Positions 26,779-35,368 of a stretch of 64,000 nucleotides of DNA are shown here, piece after piece. The notes beneath the pieces are model-generated. The model did no database searches. It saw only the letters and a list, made by a program, of their open reading frames with translations, and was not told the origin of the DNA. The DNA lies in NCBI GenBank assembly GCA_947500385.1, contig CANMSA010000002.1:124001-188000 (forward strand), read 5' to 3'. The position numbers were made by a program, and so were the translations under genes. The DNA comes from an uncultured Flavobacteriaceae bacterium. GTDB lineage: Bacteria; Bacteroidota; Bacteroidia; Flavobacteriales; Flavobacteriaceae. Each line of letters starts with the position of its first letter. Positions within the stretch are counted from its first letter, which is position 1.

Positions 26779-27387
26779 ATGAGAATCATCATTTATTTAG
26801 TATTAAGTATCATTTTAGGAATCTTAACGGGCCATAGCCAAGAAACGACTACGACTACAACGGCCTCCACCTCTAGCGTCTCTATCTCGGTCGATGGCGG
26901 TAACGTAGATTACGAACAAAAGGGAAGAACCTACTTTTCAATCAGCGATTCTGATGATAGCTACAAGGTACGTTCAGAATTCCATGAGAGTAAGACAGAT
27001 AAAATACGGTCGTATCTGCTAGAAGAATTAGGGGATGAATACTTAAATACGATGGGCAATAAGTATAAATGGAAACGTTCGTACGCCGGTGATACGGGCT
27101 ATGAGGTAAAGTTGAGTAACGGCGCTTTGAAAATTTATCTTGACAAAGAGCTATTGTCAAATGGAATGGTGAAAAAATTCAAGACCATCACTCGAAATAT
27201 AAAGGACTATACTTCGGGAAGGTCGAGCGAAGAACGGACGGCAGCACAACAAAAAAGAGAAGACGAAAAAATAAAAAGGGAAGCGGAAAGGCTCGAACGG
27301 CAGGCTGATCAAAAAATGAGGGAAGCAGAGCGCCTCCAAAGAGAAGCAGAACGGCTCAAACGGGAGGCAAAACGAAAAAACAGATAA
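26779..27387 (+). CDS. Small secreted protein with charged helical tail, function unknown
   Basis: 202 residues. A signal peptide (to about residue 21, ...GHSQ) is followed by a Thr/Ser-rich linker, a ~110-residue domain, and from about residue 150 a highly charged helical tail of repeating EAERLxREA heptad-like units ending KREAKRKNR. The tail predicts a long single helix or coiled coil. Last gene of the two-component operon; a strong terminator follows. Confidence 0.72.
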   Translation: MRIIIYLVLSIILGILTGHSQETTTTTTASTSSVSISVDGGNVDYEQKGRTYFSISDSDDSYKVRSEFHESKTDKIRSYLLEELGDEYLNTMGNKYKWKRSYAGDTGYEVKLSNGALKIYLDKELLSNGMVKKFKTITRNIKDYTSGRSSEERTAAQQKREDEKIKREAERLERQADQKMREAERLQREAERLKREAKRKNR

Positions 27388-27388
27388 C

Positions 27389-27543
27389 AAAAAAAACCCT
27401 GACATCAACGTCAGGGTTTTTTGCAAGTAGGTCTTTAAAGATTTGGTAACAAGCGTTGTAGGTTCAGTGCTGATTTGGGGAAATCAAAGCACTGGTTGTA
27501 GGTTAGTTCCAGTGTGATTTGGGGTCGACACTATCACTTAATT
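27389..27543 (-). ncRNA. Candidate small RNA, copy 3
   Basis: Minus-strand unit of ~155 nt behind -7 TATATTTA (27557-27550). It contains three CCTAC motifs (two CCTACAACC/G and one CCTACTT) and an internal inverted repeat around CAGTGC...GCACTG. It ends in a perfect hairpin CCCTGAC-ATCAAC-GTCAGGG flanked by T8 on the minus strand. Confidence 0.62.
27391..27422 (+). terminator. Bidirectional intrinsic terminator of the two-component operon
   Basis: The perfect stem AAAAAACCCTGAC/GTCAGGGTTTTTT with loop ATCAAC has T6 on the plus strand and T8 on the minus strand. It can end both the operon (stop at 27387) and sRNA copy 3. Confidence 0.88.
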
Positions 27544-27549
27544 ACATTG

Positions 27550-27643
27550 TAAATATAGAGGGAGCCGCTAAAAAAAGTACAATTATTGTTGTCAAACAAT
27601 CGTGGGGTGTTGTGTGTCTTATGAACGGTTCTTTTTCTCGGAT
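27550..27643 (-). promoter_or_regulatory. Control region of sRNA copy 3
   Basis: GTTGTC at 27588 and GTTGTG at 27609 (period 21). The -7 TATATTTA starts 31 bp from the proximal site. A degenerate GGATGAA box lies at the usual distal position. CAACAATAAT extends the proximal half-site, as in copies 2 and 4. Confidence 0.62.
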
Positions 27644-27706
27644 GAATGACCTTTCGGACTAGAAGGTTTCTATCTTTTTCGGTACGGATTCGGAATATAG
27701 TTTCAT

Positions 27707-27865
27707 AAAAAAAGCCCCGATGGGGATCGAGGCTATTCTTTTAAAGTAGGTTTGTTACATGCAGTACTTTTAAATGGTTATATAAAGTAGGTTAATTGGT
27801 GTTTTTCTGTTTATCTCGATTCACTCTTTTAAAAGCAAATAAAAGGCTTTTGGTATACTATTGAT
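27707..27865 (-). ncRNA. Candidate small RNA, copy 4
   Basis: Minus-strand unit of ~160 nt behind a perfect -7 TATATTTG (27879-27872). Two CCTACTTT motifs are present. CATGTAACAAACCTACTTT is identical to copy 5. The terminator hairpin (27713-27734) has a CCCC loop and T7 on the minus strand. It includes a T-G pair that would be a C-A mismatch on the plus strand, so the minus strand is the structured one. No protein gene separates copies 3 and 4. Confidence 0.68.
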
Positions 27866-27871
27866 ACAGGT

Positions 27872-27964
27872 CAAATATAGAATTGAAAGAGCGTTTGTCT
27901 AAATTATTGTTGTGAACCAAGCACATTCTGTGGTGAACCGTAGCAAGGGTGTAAATTGATCGAC
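27872..27964 (-). promoter_or_regulatory. Control region of sRNA copy 4
   Basis: GTTGTG at 27909 and GTGGTG at 27930 (period 21); ATCGAC at 27959, 29 bp from the distal site; -7 TATATTTG starts at 27879, 30 bp from the proximal site. Confidence 0.65.
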
Positions 27965-28171
27965 GAAATACAATGAGATCTGCACTTTGCCTGGAGAATC
28001 TTTCCATACATGAACGGCTCCGAATGGTTTGGAAAAAAACGATCGGGGTAAGATAAGTAGCCAAGCGGAACTTGCCAATGGCTTTGCTCTTTTCTACCGA
28101 TGGGTACGCTGTTTTGAAAGATGATTGAAACGAGCGTTCCCAATTTGTCTTACAACTGTTTCCCGATTACA
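27965..28171. other. Intergenic segment without recognised features
   Basis: About 200 bp between the divergent control regions of sRNA copy 4 and the giant T9SS gene. I see no ORF with support, no hairpin and no promoter box here. Confidence 0.5.
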
Positions 28172-28235
28172 CACAACAGTTTATCGATGATACACAACAA
28201 ACACAGGGCCTCCCTCATTTATTCATATAAATTTG
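28172..28235 (+). promoter_or_regulatory. Promoter and paired CACAAC operator of the giant T9SS gene
   Basis: CACAAC at 28172 and 28193 (period 21) in plus orientation, then a perfect TAnnTTTG box (TAAATTTG, 28228-28235) starting 30 bp from the proximal site. This is the sRNA control layout in the opposite direction. An ATCGAT core lies in the spacer (28183-28188) rather than upstream. The transcript would start near 28242, about 58 nt before the ATG at 28300. Confidence 0.65.
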
Positions 28236-28299
28236 AAAGAAAAATACTACGATTGTATGTGGTATTTATTTGAGACTACGACTGACCACACCAATTTTT

Positions 28300-31200
28300 A
28301 TGGGGCGAAAAAGATTATACGAAAGTAATGTAAGTGCTTTTAAAATAGGCAAAAAAAGGAAATTAAAGCGCCGCTCCGTCTTGATGTTGGGAGTGTTGGT
28401 TTCGTTTTTTTTCTTACAAAAACTACAAGGGCAAGATTGTTCGGTAAACGCAGGGATACCCGAAACTATCTGCCAAAACAACCTTAACTATACGTTATCG
28501 GGCTCCGTAACCGGGCAAGTGCAAGGAGACCCACTTTGGTCACAAGTTGCCGGCCCACCGGTTCTCTTACAAGATCCTTCCGATTTGAACAGTGCTATTT
28601 TTGGAATGCAAGGGGGCAATAGTTACACCTTTAGACTAAGCGCTAACTGTTTCGATGGTAGTACCCAGTTTCAAGATATCGAACTTACGGTGGCACCCAT
28701 TACGATTGCAGAAACCAGTAACGATTTGTTTTCCTGCCCGGATAGATCAGGAACTATAGAAGTATATGGGAATCCTCCGGAAAACTCTGGAGAAGTAGGT
28801 ACTTGGACTTTTGAGGGCAATAACAATGCAGGAGTGATCATCCACGAACCCAATTCACCCACTACTACTATTAGTTTATTGGAAGTATATGCCGGTACGA
28901 CCACCTTACGATGGACCATTCGTGGTCCTTCGGATGCATTAGGGCAGTACTGCGAATCGTATTCTGAAATGCTTGTCACCAACTATGGGGGTAGGGCTAT
29001 TGTCAATGCGGGTCCCGACCAAAGTTTGAATAATTGCTATTCAGTTTCCCAGAGTACCGGACTAAATGCGTATTTCGGGGGGAGCAATATTAATGGGCAA
29101 CAAGGCACCTGGTCATTGGTAACCGGGCCGAGCACCCCCGTTTTTGAAGATGCAAATAGTAATACGACCCAGGTTTCTAATTTGATAGAAGGCACGTACG
29201 TATTACTATGGACGGTAGATGGCCCCTGTGTTACCGGTTCCGATACAATGACCATCACCGTTGACGAGGCTTCACAAGACGTAACAAGTGCTACCACCGA
29301 ACATCAAAGTCTTCGTTTTTGCGATAGTTCGTTTACGACCACTACCCTGTTAGGGGCACTTCCAATATATACCGGTGAAACCGTACAATGGTTGCAAGTC
29401 GAAGGTCCCGGAGTTACCACCGCCGGGGCTCCTGCTTCTATCAGCAACCCAACTAACAGTGCCACCCAGGTTTCCAATCTCGATGGTGAAAGCACCTATG
29501 TTTTCTCGTATACAATTGCCAATAATGCAACCGGTTGTTCAGATACCAGTACTGTAACGATTGCCTACTCGATAGAACCTATCGCAATTGAGGTAAATGA
29601 TGGAAATGACATTGTTCCACCATGTGGGGAAACCAAAGTATCCATTCCGTTTACCACTTCCGGGGATGCCGCAACTTCTTACAGTATCGTCAGCGGACCT
29701 CCAGGTTCCAGAATGGTAGATTCAGATGATTTCGAGGCGATTGCAAGTACTCCCTTGTCACTCGATTTTGATGTTGAAGGAACGTATACCATACTCTTTC
29801 GAAGAAAGGTAAATGGATCCCTACAGCAAGGCTGTCAGGAAGCGACTGCTTCGGTAAACGTGCATATTTCATCTATTCCAACACCTGCAAATGCCGGTAC
29901 CGGTCAAAACCTCCCTTGCAACCTTACCCAAACATCCTTAACGGGAAATGTCATTTCTTCAGGGACCTCGCTGTGGTCCCAAATAAGCGGTCCGAGTACA
30001 GCGAACATTACGGATCCTTATGCCCGAACAACACAAATAAGCGACTTAGAATCAGGAACCTATACCTTTCGATATAGCGTATCGGGCGGACAACAATGTA
30101 CCCCTGCCCAATCAGACGTGCAAATCATCGTCTCCTCCTCGGCGATTGTCGATAGCGATGCCGGAACCGATCAAACCATCTGTTTTGGCTCCCAGGTACA
30201 ATTGAATGCAAACACGCCATCGGTATCTACCCTTGAAGGTATCTGGAGTGTGAACAGTGCTCCAATTGGTACAAATTTATCTTTTGGCGACGTCAACGAC
30301 CCGAACACCATTGTATCTGGTTTTAACGACCCAAGTGAGACCTATATATTAAAGTGGACCATACGAGATCCGAACAACCCTAATTGCCCAGCCCCTAGGG
30401 AAGATACCGTAGTAATTCGTACCAATTCAACCGAGGGCCCCTCTTTTGCCAATGCGGGGCCAGACCAATGCCTGCCGGCAGGAACCACCTCCGTTGCCCT
30501 TATGGCAAATGCACCAGCGGCAGATGAAACAGGCGCATGGTCGGTAACTCCTAGCGTGGGTTTTTCATTTGCCGACCATACCCAATTCAATACTATGGGG
30601 ACGATCTCGAGCCCAGGCACCTATGTACTCACTTGGACGCTCGACAAATGTCAAACCAGTTCGGATGAGGTGGAAATTACGGTTCTTGACGGCATAGATG
30701 CTGACGCTGGCCCCGATCGCTCAAGCTGCTCCGACCAATTGACCATGGCAGCAAGTACCACTAGCGGATTAGGGGAATGGACATTGGTTTCGGGCCTTGG
30801 CGGGGTGACCATCGATGATATAAATAGCCCCACTGCAACTTTTACATTTACCTATTCGGGAGAATATGTTTATCAATGGACCGTGCGTAAAGGGAGTTGT
30901 TCGGAAACCTCGGATACGGTTCAGGTAAATATAGGGGTTCCCCCTACCGTGGCAAGTACCGGCGCAAATCAAACTATTTGTAATAGCAATTCGCTGGTAC
31001 TCAATGGGAATGCATACGATACCAATGTAGAAACCGGTTATTGGACCCTGCTTAGCGGAGCTCCGAATACCCCTACTATTGCAAATGTCAATGACCCGAT
31101 TTCCGGGGTGACCAATCTCGTTTCGGGTATTTATACGTTTCGATGGACGATTACCGGAGTCGATTTTTGTGCCCCCTCCTTCTCCGATAGTACCTACGAG

Positions 31201-34041
31201 GTTTTTGTGGTGGCCGACGCCGGCGTAGACCAGCAATTATGTGAATCTGAGAACACCATATTACAAGCGACCCAGGGTTCTACGGGAACTTGGCTTCAGA
31301 TTGATGGACCCGGAGTGAATGGAAACCCGGGAATACCCGCGACTATTTTACAAAATCCGGTAAATGGTCCGCGTGCCGAGGTAACGCTTACCACCGGTTC
31401 GGAGTACGTGTTCGAGTTTACCACTGATTATACAACTTGTGCATCAACCAGCGATCAGGTGGTAATTTCAACAAGTAATTCGTCTAGTGCAAGTCCCGAT
31501 GCCGGAGAAAATCAAGTGATTTGTAATGCCGCAGGGAATACCTCGGTAACCCTAGACGGCAATGACCCTATTATCGCTGGTTTTGATACCACTATCCCCG
31601 GGAACGAAGCTTATTGGCGGTTTGCCAGTGAACCCGAAGGGAGTATTGCCACTATCACCGACCCTACCATACATAACACGACGCTTACGAATCTTGTTAC
31701 TCCGGGAATCTATATTTTGGAATGGAACTTTTCCGCCCAAAATTGTACCGATGAGGCCGACGTAGTTCGAATAGAGGTTTTTGAACCCTACGATGCTATT
31801 GCAGGACCAGATCAGCCGAATGCCTGCCCGGCCTCCGTAAATCTAAATGCTGTTGCGCCACCCTTGGGAATTGGAGAATGGCGTCTTGTTACGGATCCTT
31901 CGGGTGGGGCCATTGTAATAGAAAGCCCCAATTCCCCTACTTCAAGTCTATCAAATGTGACTGCGTTGGGAACCTATGTCTTTGAATGGACCGTCACCAA
32001 CGGAGCCTTTACCTCGGGAAGTTGTGCAAATGCTACGGACCGTGTTGCCATTACGTTCACCGGGGAAGCGCCCGATATGCCAGAAGCTGGGTTGGATCAA
32101 GCATTGTGCAGTCTAGATCAAACAAGCTTGGATGCTATGCCTTTGTCGGTGGGAACCGGAACCTGGTCGCAAATCTCGGGCCCTGGAATAACAGTGCCAG
32201 GTGCGTTGGCGACGATTGCTACGATAGATGACCCTAAAACGCGGATTACCAATTTAGAGGCGGGTACCTATGAGTTTGTTTGGACGAGTAGTAATGGAGG
32301 ATGTTCGTTTTCCGACGCCGTGACCATCATGGTTTTTGACCAGGCAAATTCGGTGGAAGCCGGCGCCGATCAGACATTGGGGGAGTTCGATATTGTGCAG
32401 TTGAACGCAGCACCTACCATGATTGGAGAAGGAAGTTGGAGCCAAGTTTCGGGGCCCACACCTGCAAATTTTATCGCTGCAAATGACCCGACCACCCCGG
32501 TTTTGGGAACCGCGGTTGGCGTATACGTGTTTGAATGGACTATTACCAACGGAACCTGCAACCCTATATCGGACCGTGTTACCATAACATTCGAGGGGAA
32601 TGCCGACTTAGAACTTACGAAAGAAGTAACTCCCGAGCAAGCACAGGCAGGAGATACGGTACGGTTTACCATCTCGGTCTACAATAATGAAACGAATGGT
32701 TCTGCAGATGCTACAGGAGTTTCAATTGTTGACATGGTGCCGTCCGGATACCTGGTTTTACCAGAAAGTATCAGTGCGAATGGAATGCATAATCAAGACG
32801 AATCCATTATTTGGTCGAACCTCGAAATTGCCAATGGCGCCACCTTTGAACTTAGTTTTGAAGCAATCGTTAACGTAGGGGGAATCTATACGAATTCTGC
32901 TGCTGTAGTTGCCTCTGACCAAGAAGATAGGGACTCCGATCCCGGGAATGATCTTATTGGGGAAGATGACCAAGATACTGCCAGTGTGTTAACGGCTGAC
33001 TTGAGTTTGGAAAAAACGGCCAGTAGCTCCGAAGCCGTTGCAGCGGATACGGTTACATTTATTCTTACGGTCACCAATGATGGAGATGAGATTGCCACCG
33101 GGGTAGGGGTGCAAGACATGCTTCCCATTGGTTTTGCCACTGTAACCAACATTAGCGACCTAGGGGTACTCACAGAAAGTGATAGGGTCGTGTGGACGGG
33201 GTTGACAGTACTACCGGGCGAATCGATCGAACTGAGTTTCGATGCGATAGTACAGGCCTATACAGGGGGCGAGAACGAATATTTGAATAGAGCGGAGATT
33301 ATTGCAAGTGACCTTTTAGACCCCGATAGTACGCCCAACAATGGTACGGAAGCATTAAATGAGGACGATGAAGCACGCTTTGAAGTTCGTTTTCCATCTA
33401 CCGACCTAGGCCTAACCAAAAGTGTGGACAACGCGAACCCCGGAATCGGGGAAGCGGTGGTGTTTTCCATTACCGTTTCAAATTTGGGTGATACAGATGC
33501 AAGTACCATAGGTATTGAGGAACTACTTCCCTCGGGATACCGCTTTGTAAATGCCCAATCGACGGAAGGTAGTTATGATGGGGTTTCAAATTTCTGGAGT
33601 ATCCCGTTACTAGAGGCCGGCAAGAATGCTACCTTAGAACTTACCGTTGAAGTATTGAAGACGGGAACCTATCTCAATGAGGTGCAATTGGTTTATTTGG
33701 ATCAAATTGATTTAAACGACACCAACAATAGCGCAACGGCAAACCTCGTTCCCCGATGTTTGCTGGTGTATAACAAGTTTTCTCCGAACGGGGACGGTAT
33801 CAACGATTTCTTTAAAATTGATTGTCTCTCGGATTATCCCAATAGTGTGCTTACCATTTTTGACCGTTGGGGGAAAAAACTGTATGAGGCGAAAGACTAC
33901 CAGAATAATTGGCAGGGAATTTCTGAAGTAAATGCGACCGTAAATGCGGGGGAAAGGCTTCCCGAAGGTACCTATTATTATTCCCTTGATTTGGGAGATG
34001 GTTCCAAGCCCATTGTAGATTGGCTTTACTTAAAACATTAA
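28300..34041 (+). CDS. Giant cell-surface repeat protein with T9SS type-B (gliding motility-associated) C-terminal domain
   Basis: I use the ATG at 28300 (MGRKRLYESN, 1913 residues); the ORF-track start is a TTG. A long N-region and hydrophobic core form the signal peptide, ending LQGQ. Residues ~45-1430 are about a dozen PKD/Ig-like repeats of ~100 residues, each opening with (N/D)AG.DQ..C and containing W..VSGP and G.Y.F.W. Three DUF11 domains follow (starting about 1433, 1565 and 1700; LELTKEV, LSLEKTA, LGLTKSV). The CHU_C/type-B sorting domain ends the protein (KFSPNGDGINDFF...GTYYYSLDLGD). It is exported by T9SS, probably as an adhesin, and a PorP/SprF gene follows 34 bp later. Confidence 0.93.
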   Translation: MGRKRLYESNVSAFKIGKKRKLKRRSVLMLGVLVSFFFLQKLQGQDCSVNAGIPETICQNNLNYTLSGSVTGQVQGDPLWSQVAGPPVLLQDPSDLNSAIFGMQGGNSYTFRLSANCFDGSTQFQDIELTVAPITIAETSNDLFSCPDRSGTIEVYGNPPENSGEVGTWTFEGNNNAGVIIHEPNSPTTTISLLEVYAGTTTLRWTIRGPSDALGQYCESYSEMLVTNYGGRAIVNAGPDQSLNNCYSVSQSTGLNAYFGGSNINGQQGTWSLVTGPSTPVFEDANSNTTQVSNLIEGTYVLLWTVDGPCVTGSDTMTITVDEASQDVTSATTEHQSLRFCDSSFTTTTLLGALPIYTGETVQWLQVEGPGVTTAGAPASISNPTNSATQVSNLDGESTYVFSYTIANNATGCSDTSTVTIAYSIEPIAIEVNDGNDIVPPCGETKVSIPFTTSGDAATSYSIVSGPPGSRMVDSDDFEAIASTPLSLDFDVEGTYTILFRRKVNGSLQQGCQEATASVNVHISSIPTPANAGTGQNLPCNLTQTSLTGNVISSGTSLWSQISGPSTANITDPYARTTQISDLESGTYTFRYSVSGGQQCTPAQSDVQIIVSSSAIVDSDAGTDQTICFGSQVQLNANTPSVSTLEGIWSVNSAPIGTNLSFGDVNDPNTIVSGFNDPSETYILKWTIRDPNNPNCPAPREDTVVIRTNSTEGPSFANAGPDQCLPAGTTSVALMANAPAADETGAWSVTPSVGFSFADHTQFNTMGTISSPGTYVLTWTLDKCQTSSDEVEITVLDGIDADAGPDRSSCSDQLTMAASTTSGLGEWTLVSGLGGVTIDDINSPTATFTFTYSGEYVYQWTVRKGSCSETSDTVQVNIGVPPTVASTGANQTICNSNSLVLNGNAYDTNVETGYWTLLSGAPNTPTIANVNDPISGVTNLVSGIYTFRWTITGVDFCAPSFSDSTYEVFVVADAGVDQQLCESENTILQATQGSTGTWLQIDGPGVNGNPGIPATILQNPVNGPRAEVTLTTGSEYVFEFTTDYTTCASTSDQVVISTSNSSSASPDAGENQVICNAAGNTSVTLDGNDPIIAGFDTTIPGNEAYWRFASEPEGSIATITDPTIHNTTLTNLVTPGIYILEWNFSAQNCTDEADVVRIEVFEPYDAIAGPDQPNACPASVNLNAVAPPLGIGEWRLVTDPSGGAIVIESPNSPTSSLSNVTALGTYVFEWTVTNGAFTSGSCANATDRVAITFTGEAPDMPEAGLDQALCSLDQTSLDAMPLSVGTGTWSQISGPGITVPGALATIATIDDPKTRITNLEAGTYEFVWTSSNGGCSFSDAVTIMVFDQANSVEAGADQTLGEFDIVQLNAAPTMIGEGSWSQVSGPTPANFIAANDPTTPVLGTAVGVYVFEWTITNGTCNPISDRVTITFEGNADLELTKEVTPEQAQAGDTVRFTISVYNNETNGSADATGVSIVDMVPSGYLVLPESISANGMHNQDESIIWSNLEIANGATFELSFEAIVNVGGIYTNSAAVVASDQEDRDSDPGNDLIGEDDQDTASVLTADLSLEKTASSSEAVAADTVTFILTVTNDGDEIATGVGVQDMLPIGFATVTNISDLGVLTESDRVVWTGLTVLPGESIELSFDAIVQAYTGGENEYLNRAEIIASDLLDPDSTPNNGTEALNEDDEARFEVRFPSTDLGLTKSVDNANPGIGEAVVFSITVSNLGDTDASTIGIEELLPSGYRFVNAQSTEGSYDGVSNFWSIPLLEAGKNATLELTVEVLKTGTYLNEVQLVYLDQIDLNDTNNSATANLVPRCLLVYNKFSPNGDGINDFFKIDCLSDYPNSVLTIFDRWGKKLYEAKDYQNNWQGISEVNATVNAGERLPEGTYYYSLDLGDGSKPIVDWLYLKH

Positions 34042-34075
34042 AAAAGTGGATTCCTGAAAGCCCAAACCAACTCTT

Positions 34076-34996
34076 ATGAAAAATTTTTTTCTATCAATAC
34101 TGCTAGTGCTAGTCCTGCTTAACATCTTCGTGCTTACCGCGCAGCAAGAACCACATTTCGCTCAATACACCTATAATACGATGACCGTAAACCCTGCCTA
34201 TGCCGGGTCAAAAGAATACTTATCGGCAATTGGGATGCATCGTTCGCAATGGGTAGGGGTAAACGGCGCTCCGACCACCCAATTTGTTAGCCTGCATGGG
34301 CCTACAGAAAGCACCGTGGGCTGGGGTATCGGGATTTCCAATGAAGCTTTGGGGCCTGTGAACAATTTGGTATTCGATGCTAATTTTTCGCATACGGTTC
34401 CGTTACATCATAAAAACAAGAAACTCTCTTTCGGGTTAAGGGCCGGGGCGCGTGTGTTCGATGTGGATTTTTCCAAAGGGCTTGCAGAGAACGAGGACAT
34501 TGCTTTTCAAACGAATATTCAAAATAAGTTTTTGGGTAGTATCGGTGCCGGAGTCTATTATAGATCCGAAAAGACCTATGTGGGTTTATCGGTACCCAAT
34601 TTCTTTACCCAAGAATACTATGATCCGTTAGAACAAGAGATAGATGTGGCGCGCTTGCATTTCTTTTTGATCGCAGGGACGGTTTTTGAATGGAACAAAG
34701 AGGTGCTGCTGAAACCTTCAATTTTCTCAAAATGGGAAACGAATAATGATTGGGTGGCCGATATTGCGCTAAGCGCCTTGTTCAAAGAAACGTTGAATGT
34801 AGGCCTCGCCTATCGTCTTGGCGACTCGATTGCCGCATTGCTAGGGGTACAGATAGTCCCTAGCATTCATATAGGATATTCGTATAACCTAAACAACAAA
34901 GAGTTGAAAGGCTATAATTTCGGCACGCACGAAATCTTGATTCGGTATGACTTTAAGAACGGAAAAACACGCTTTAATGCCCCTCGTTTTTTTTAA
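34076..34996 (+). CDS. PorP/SprF family T9SS outer-membrane protein
   Basis: 306 residues. Signal peptide, then QQEPHFAQYTYNTMTVNPAYAGSKEYLSAIGMHRSQWVGVNGAPTTQ, the unmistakable PorP/SprF opening, followed by beta-barrel strands. SprF-like proteins are needed for secretion and surface attachment of type-B CTD cargo encoded beside them. Here the cargo is the giant protein directly upstream, with only a 34-bp gap, so the two are almost certainly an operon. Confidence 0.95.
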   Translation: MKNFFLSILLVLVLLNIFVLTAQQEPHFAQYTYNTMTVNPAYAGSKEYLSAIGMHRSQWVGVNGAPTTQFVSLHGPTESTVGWGIGISNEALGPVNNLVFDANFSHTVPLHHKNKKLSFGLRAGARVFDVDFSKGLAENEDIAFQTNIQNKFLGSIGAGVYYRSEKTYVGLSVPNFFTQEYYDPLEQEIDVARLHFFLIAGTVFEWNKEVLLKPSIFSKWETNNDWVADIALSALFKETLNVGLAYRLGDSIAALLGVQIVPSIHIGYSYNLNNKELKGYNFGTHEILIRYDFKNGKTRFNAPRFF

Positions 34997-35014
34997 AACG
35001 CACAGGGGTGGTAT

Positions 35015-35144
35015 AAAAAAACCCCGGCTGGGGAGCCGAGGTGATTTTTTAAAGTAGGTTTGTTACATGCGCATTTAATTTTTTAAAAGCTGTTTCGGTT
35101 AAGTTCAAGCGATTTGTTTTGGGAAAAAAGGCTAACGCTTTATA
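35015..35144 (-). ncRNA. Candidate small RNA, copy 5
   Basis: Minus-strand unit of ~130 nt behind -7 TATATTTA (35158-35151). It contains CATGTAACAAACCTACTTT, identical to copy 4. The terminator stem ACCTCGGCT/AGCCGGGGT with CCCC loop is followed by T7. It pairs fully on the minus strand (one T-G) but has a C-A mismatch on the plus strand. It lies antisense to nothing, downstream of the PorP/SprF gene. Confidence 0.68.
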
Positions 35145-35150
35145 ACACTG

Positions 35151-35244
35151 TAAATATATTTCCGATTTTCCGATAGGGATACACTATTGTTGTGAACAGG
35201 CCCTTTTTTGTTGTGAAAAATACAAGAGGTTCAAAATAATCGAT
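35151..35244 (-). promoter_or_regulatory. Control region of sRNA copy 5
   Basis: GTTGTGAA at 35189 and 35210 (period 21); ATCGAT at 35239, 29 bp from the distal site; -7 TATATTTA starts at 35158, 31 bp from the proximal site. This is the cleanest example of the arrangement. Confidence 0.7.
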
Positions 35245-35368
35245 AAATGGTAGTCTTTAAAGGCGTAGCTTTTGAAGGAACTCCCGGCTAGAAATCAAGA
35301 GAGCGACGGTCATCTTGTTGATTTTGAACAATGACATCGATACATCTTACACAGAACAATGCTCTCAA

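Noticed and set aside
27391-27422. Possible extra copy of the array-2 hairpin (CCCTGAC...GTCAGGG)
   Set aside because: The stem sequence coincides, but the loop (ATCAAC) and all flanking sequence differ from the array unit; it is treated as an ordinary terminator.
30769-31236. 155-residue minus-strand ORF inside the giant T9SS gene, and similar long antisense ORFs there
   Set aside because: Shadow frames of a low-stop, repeat-rich coding sequence; no start context or promoter and no family resemblance.
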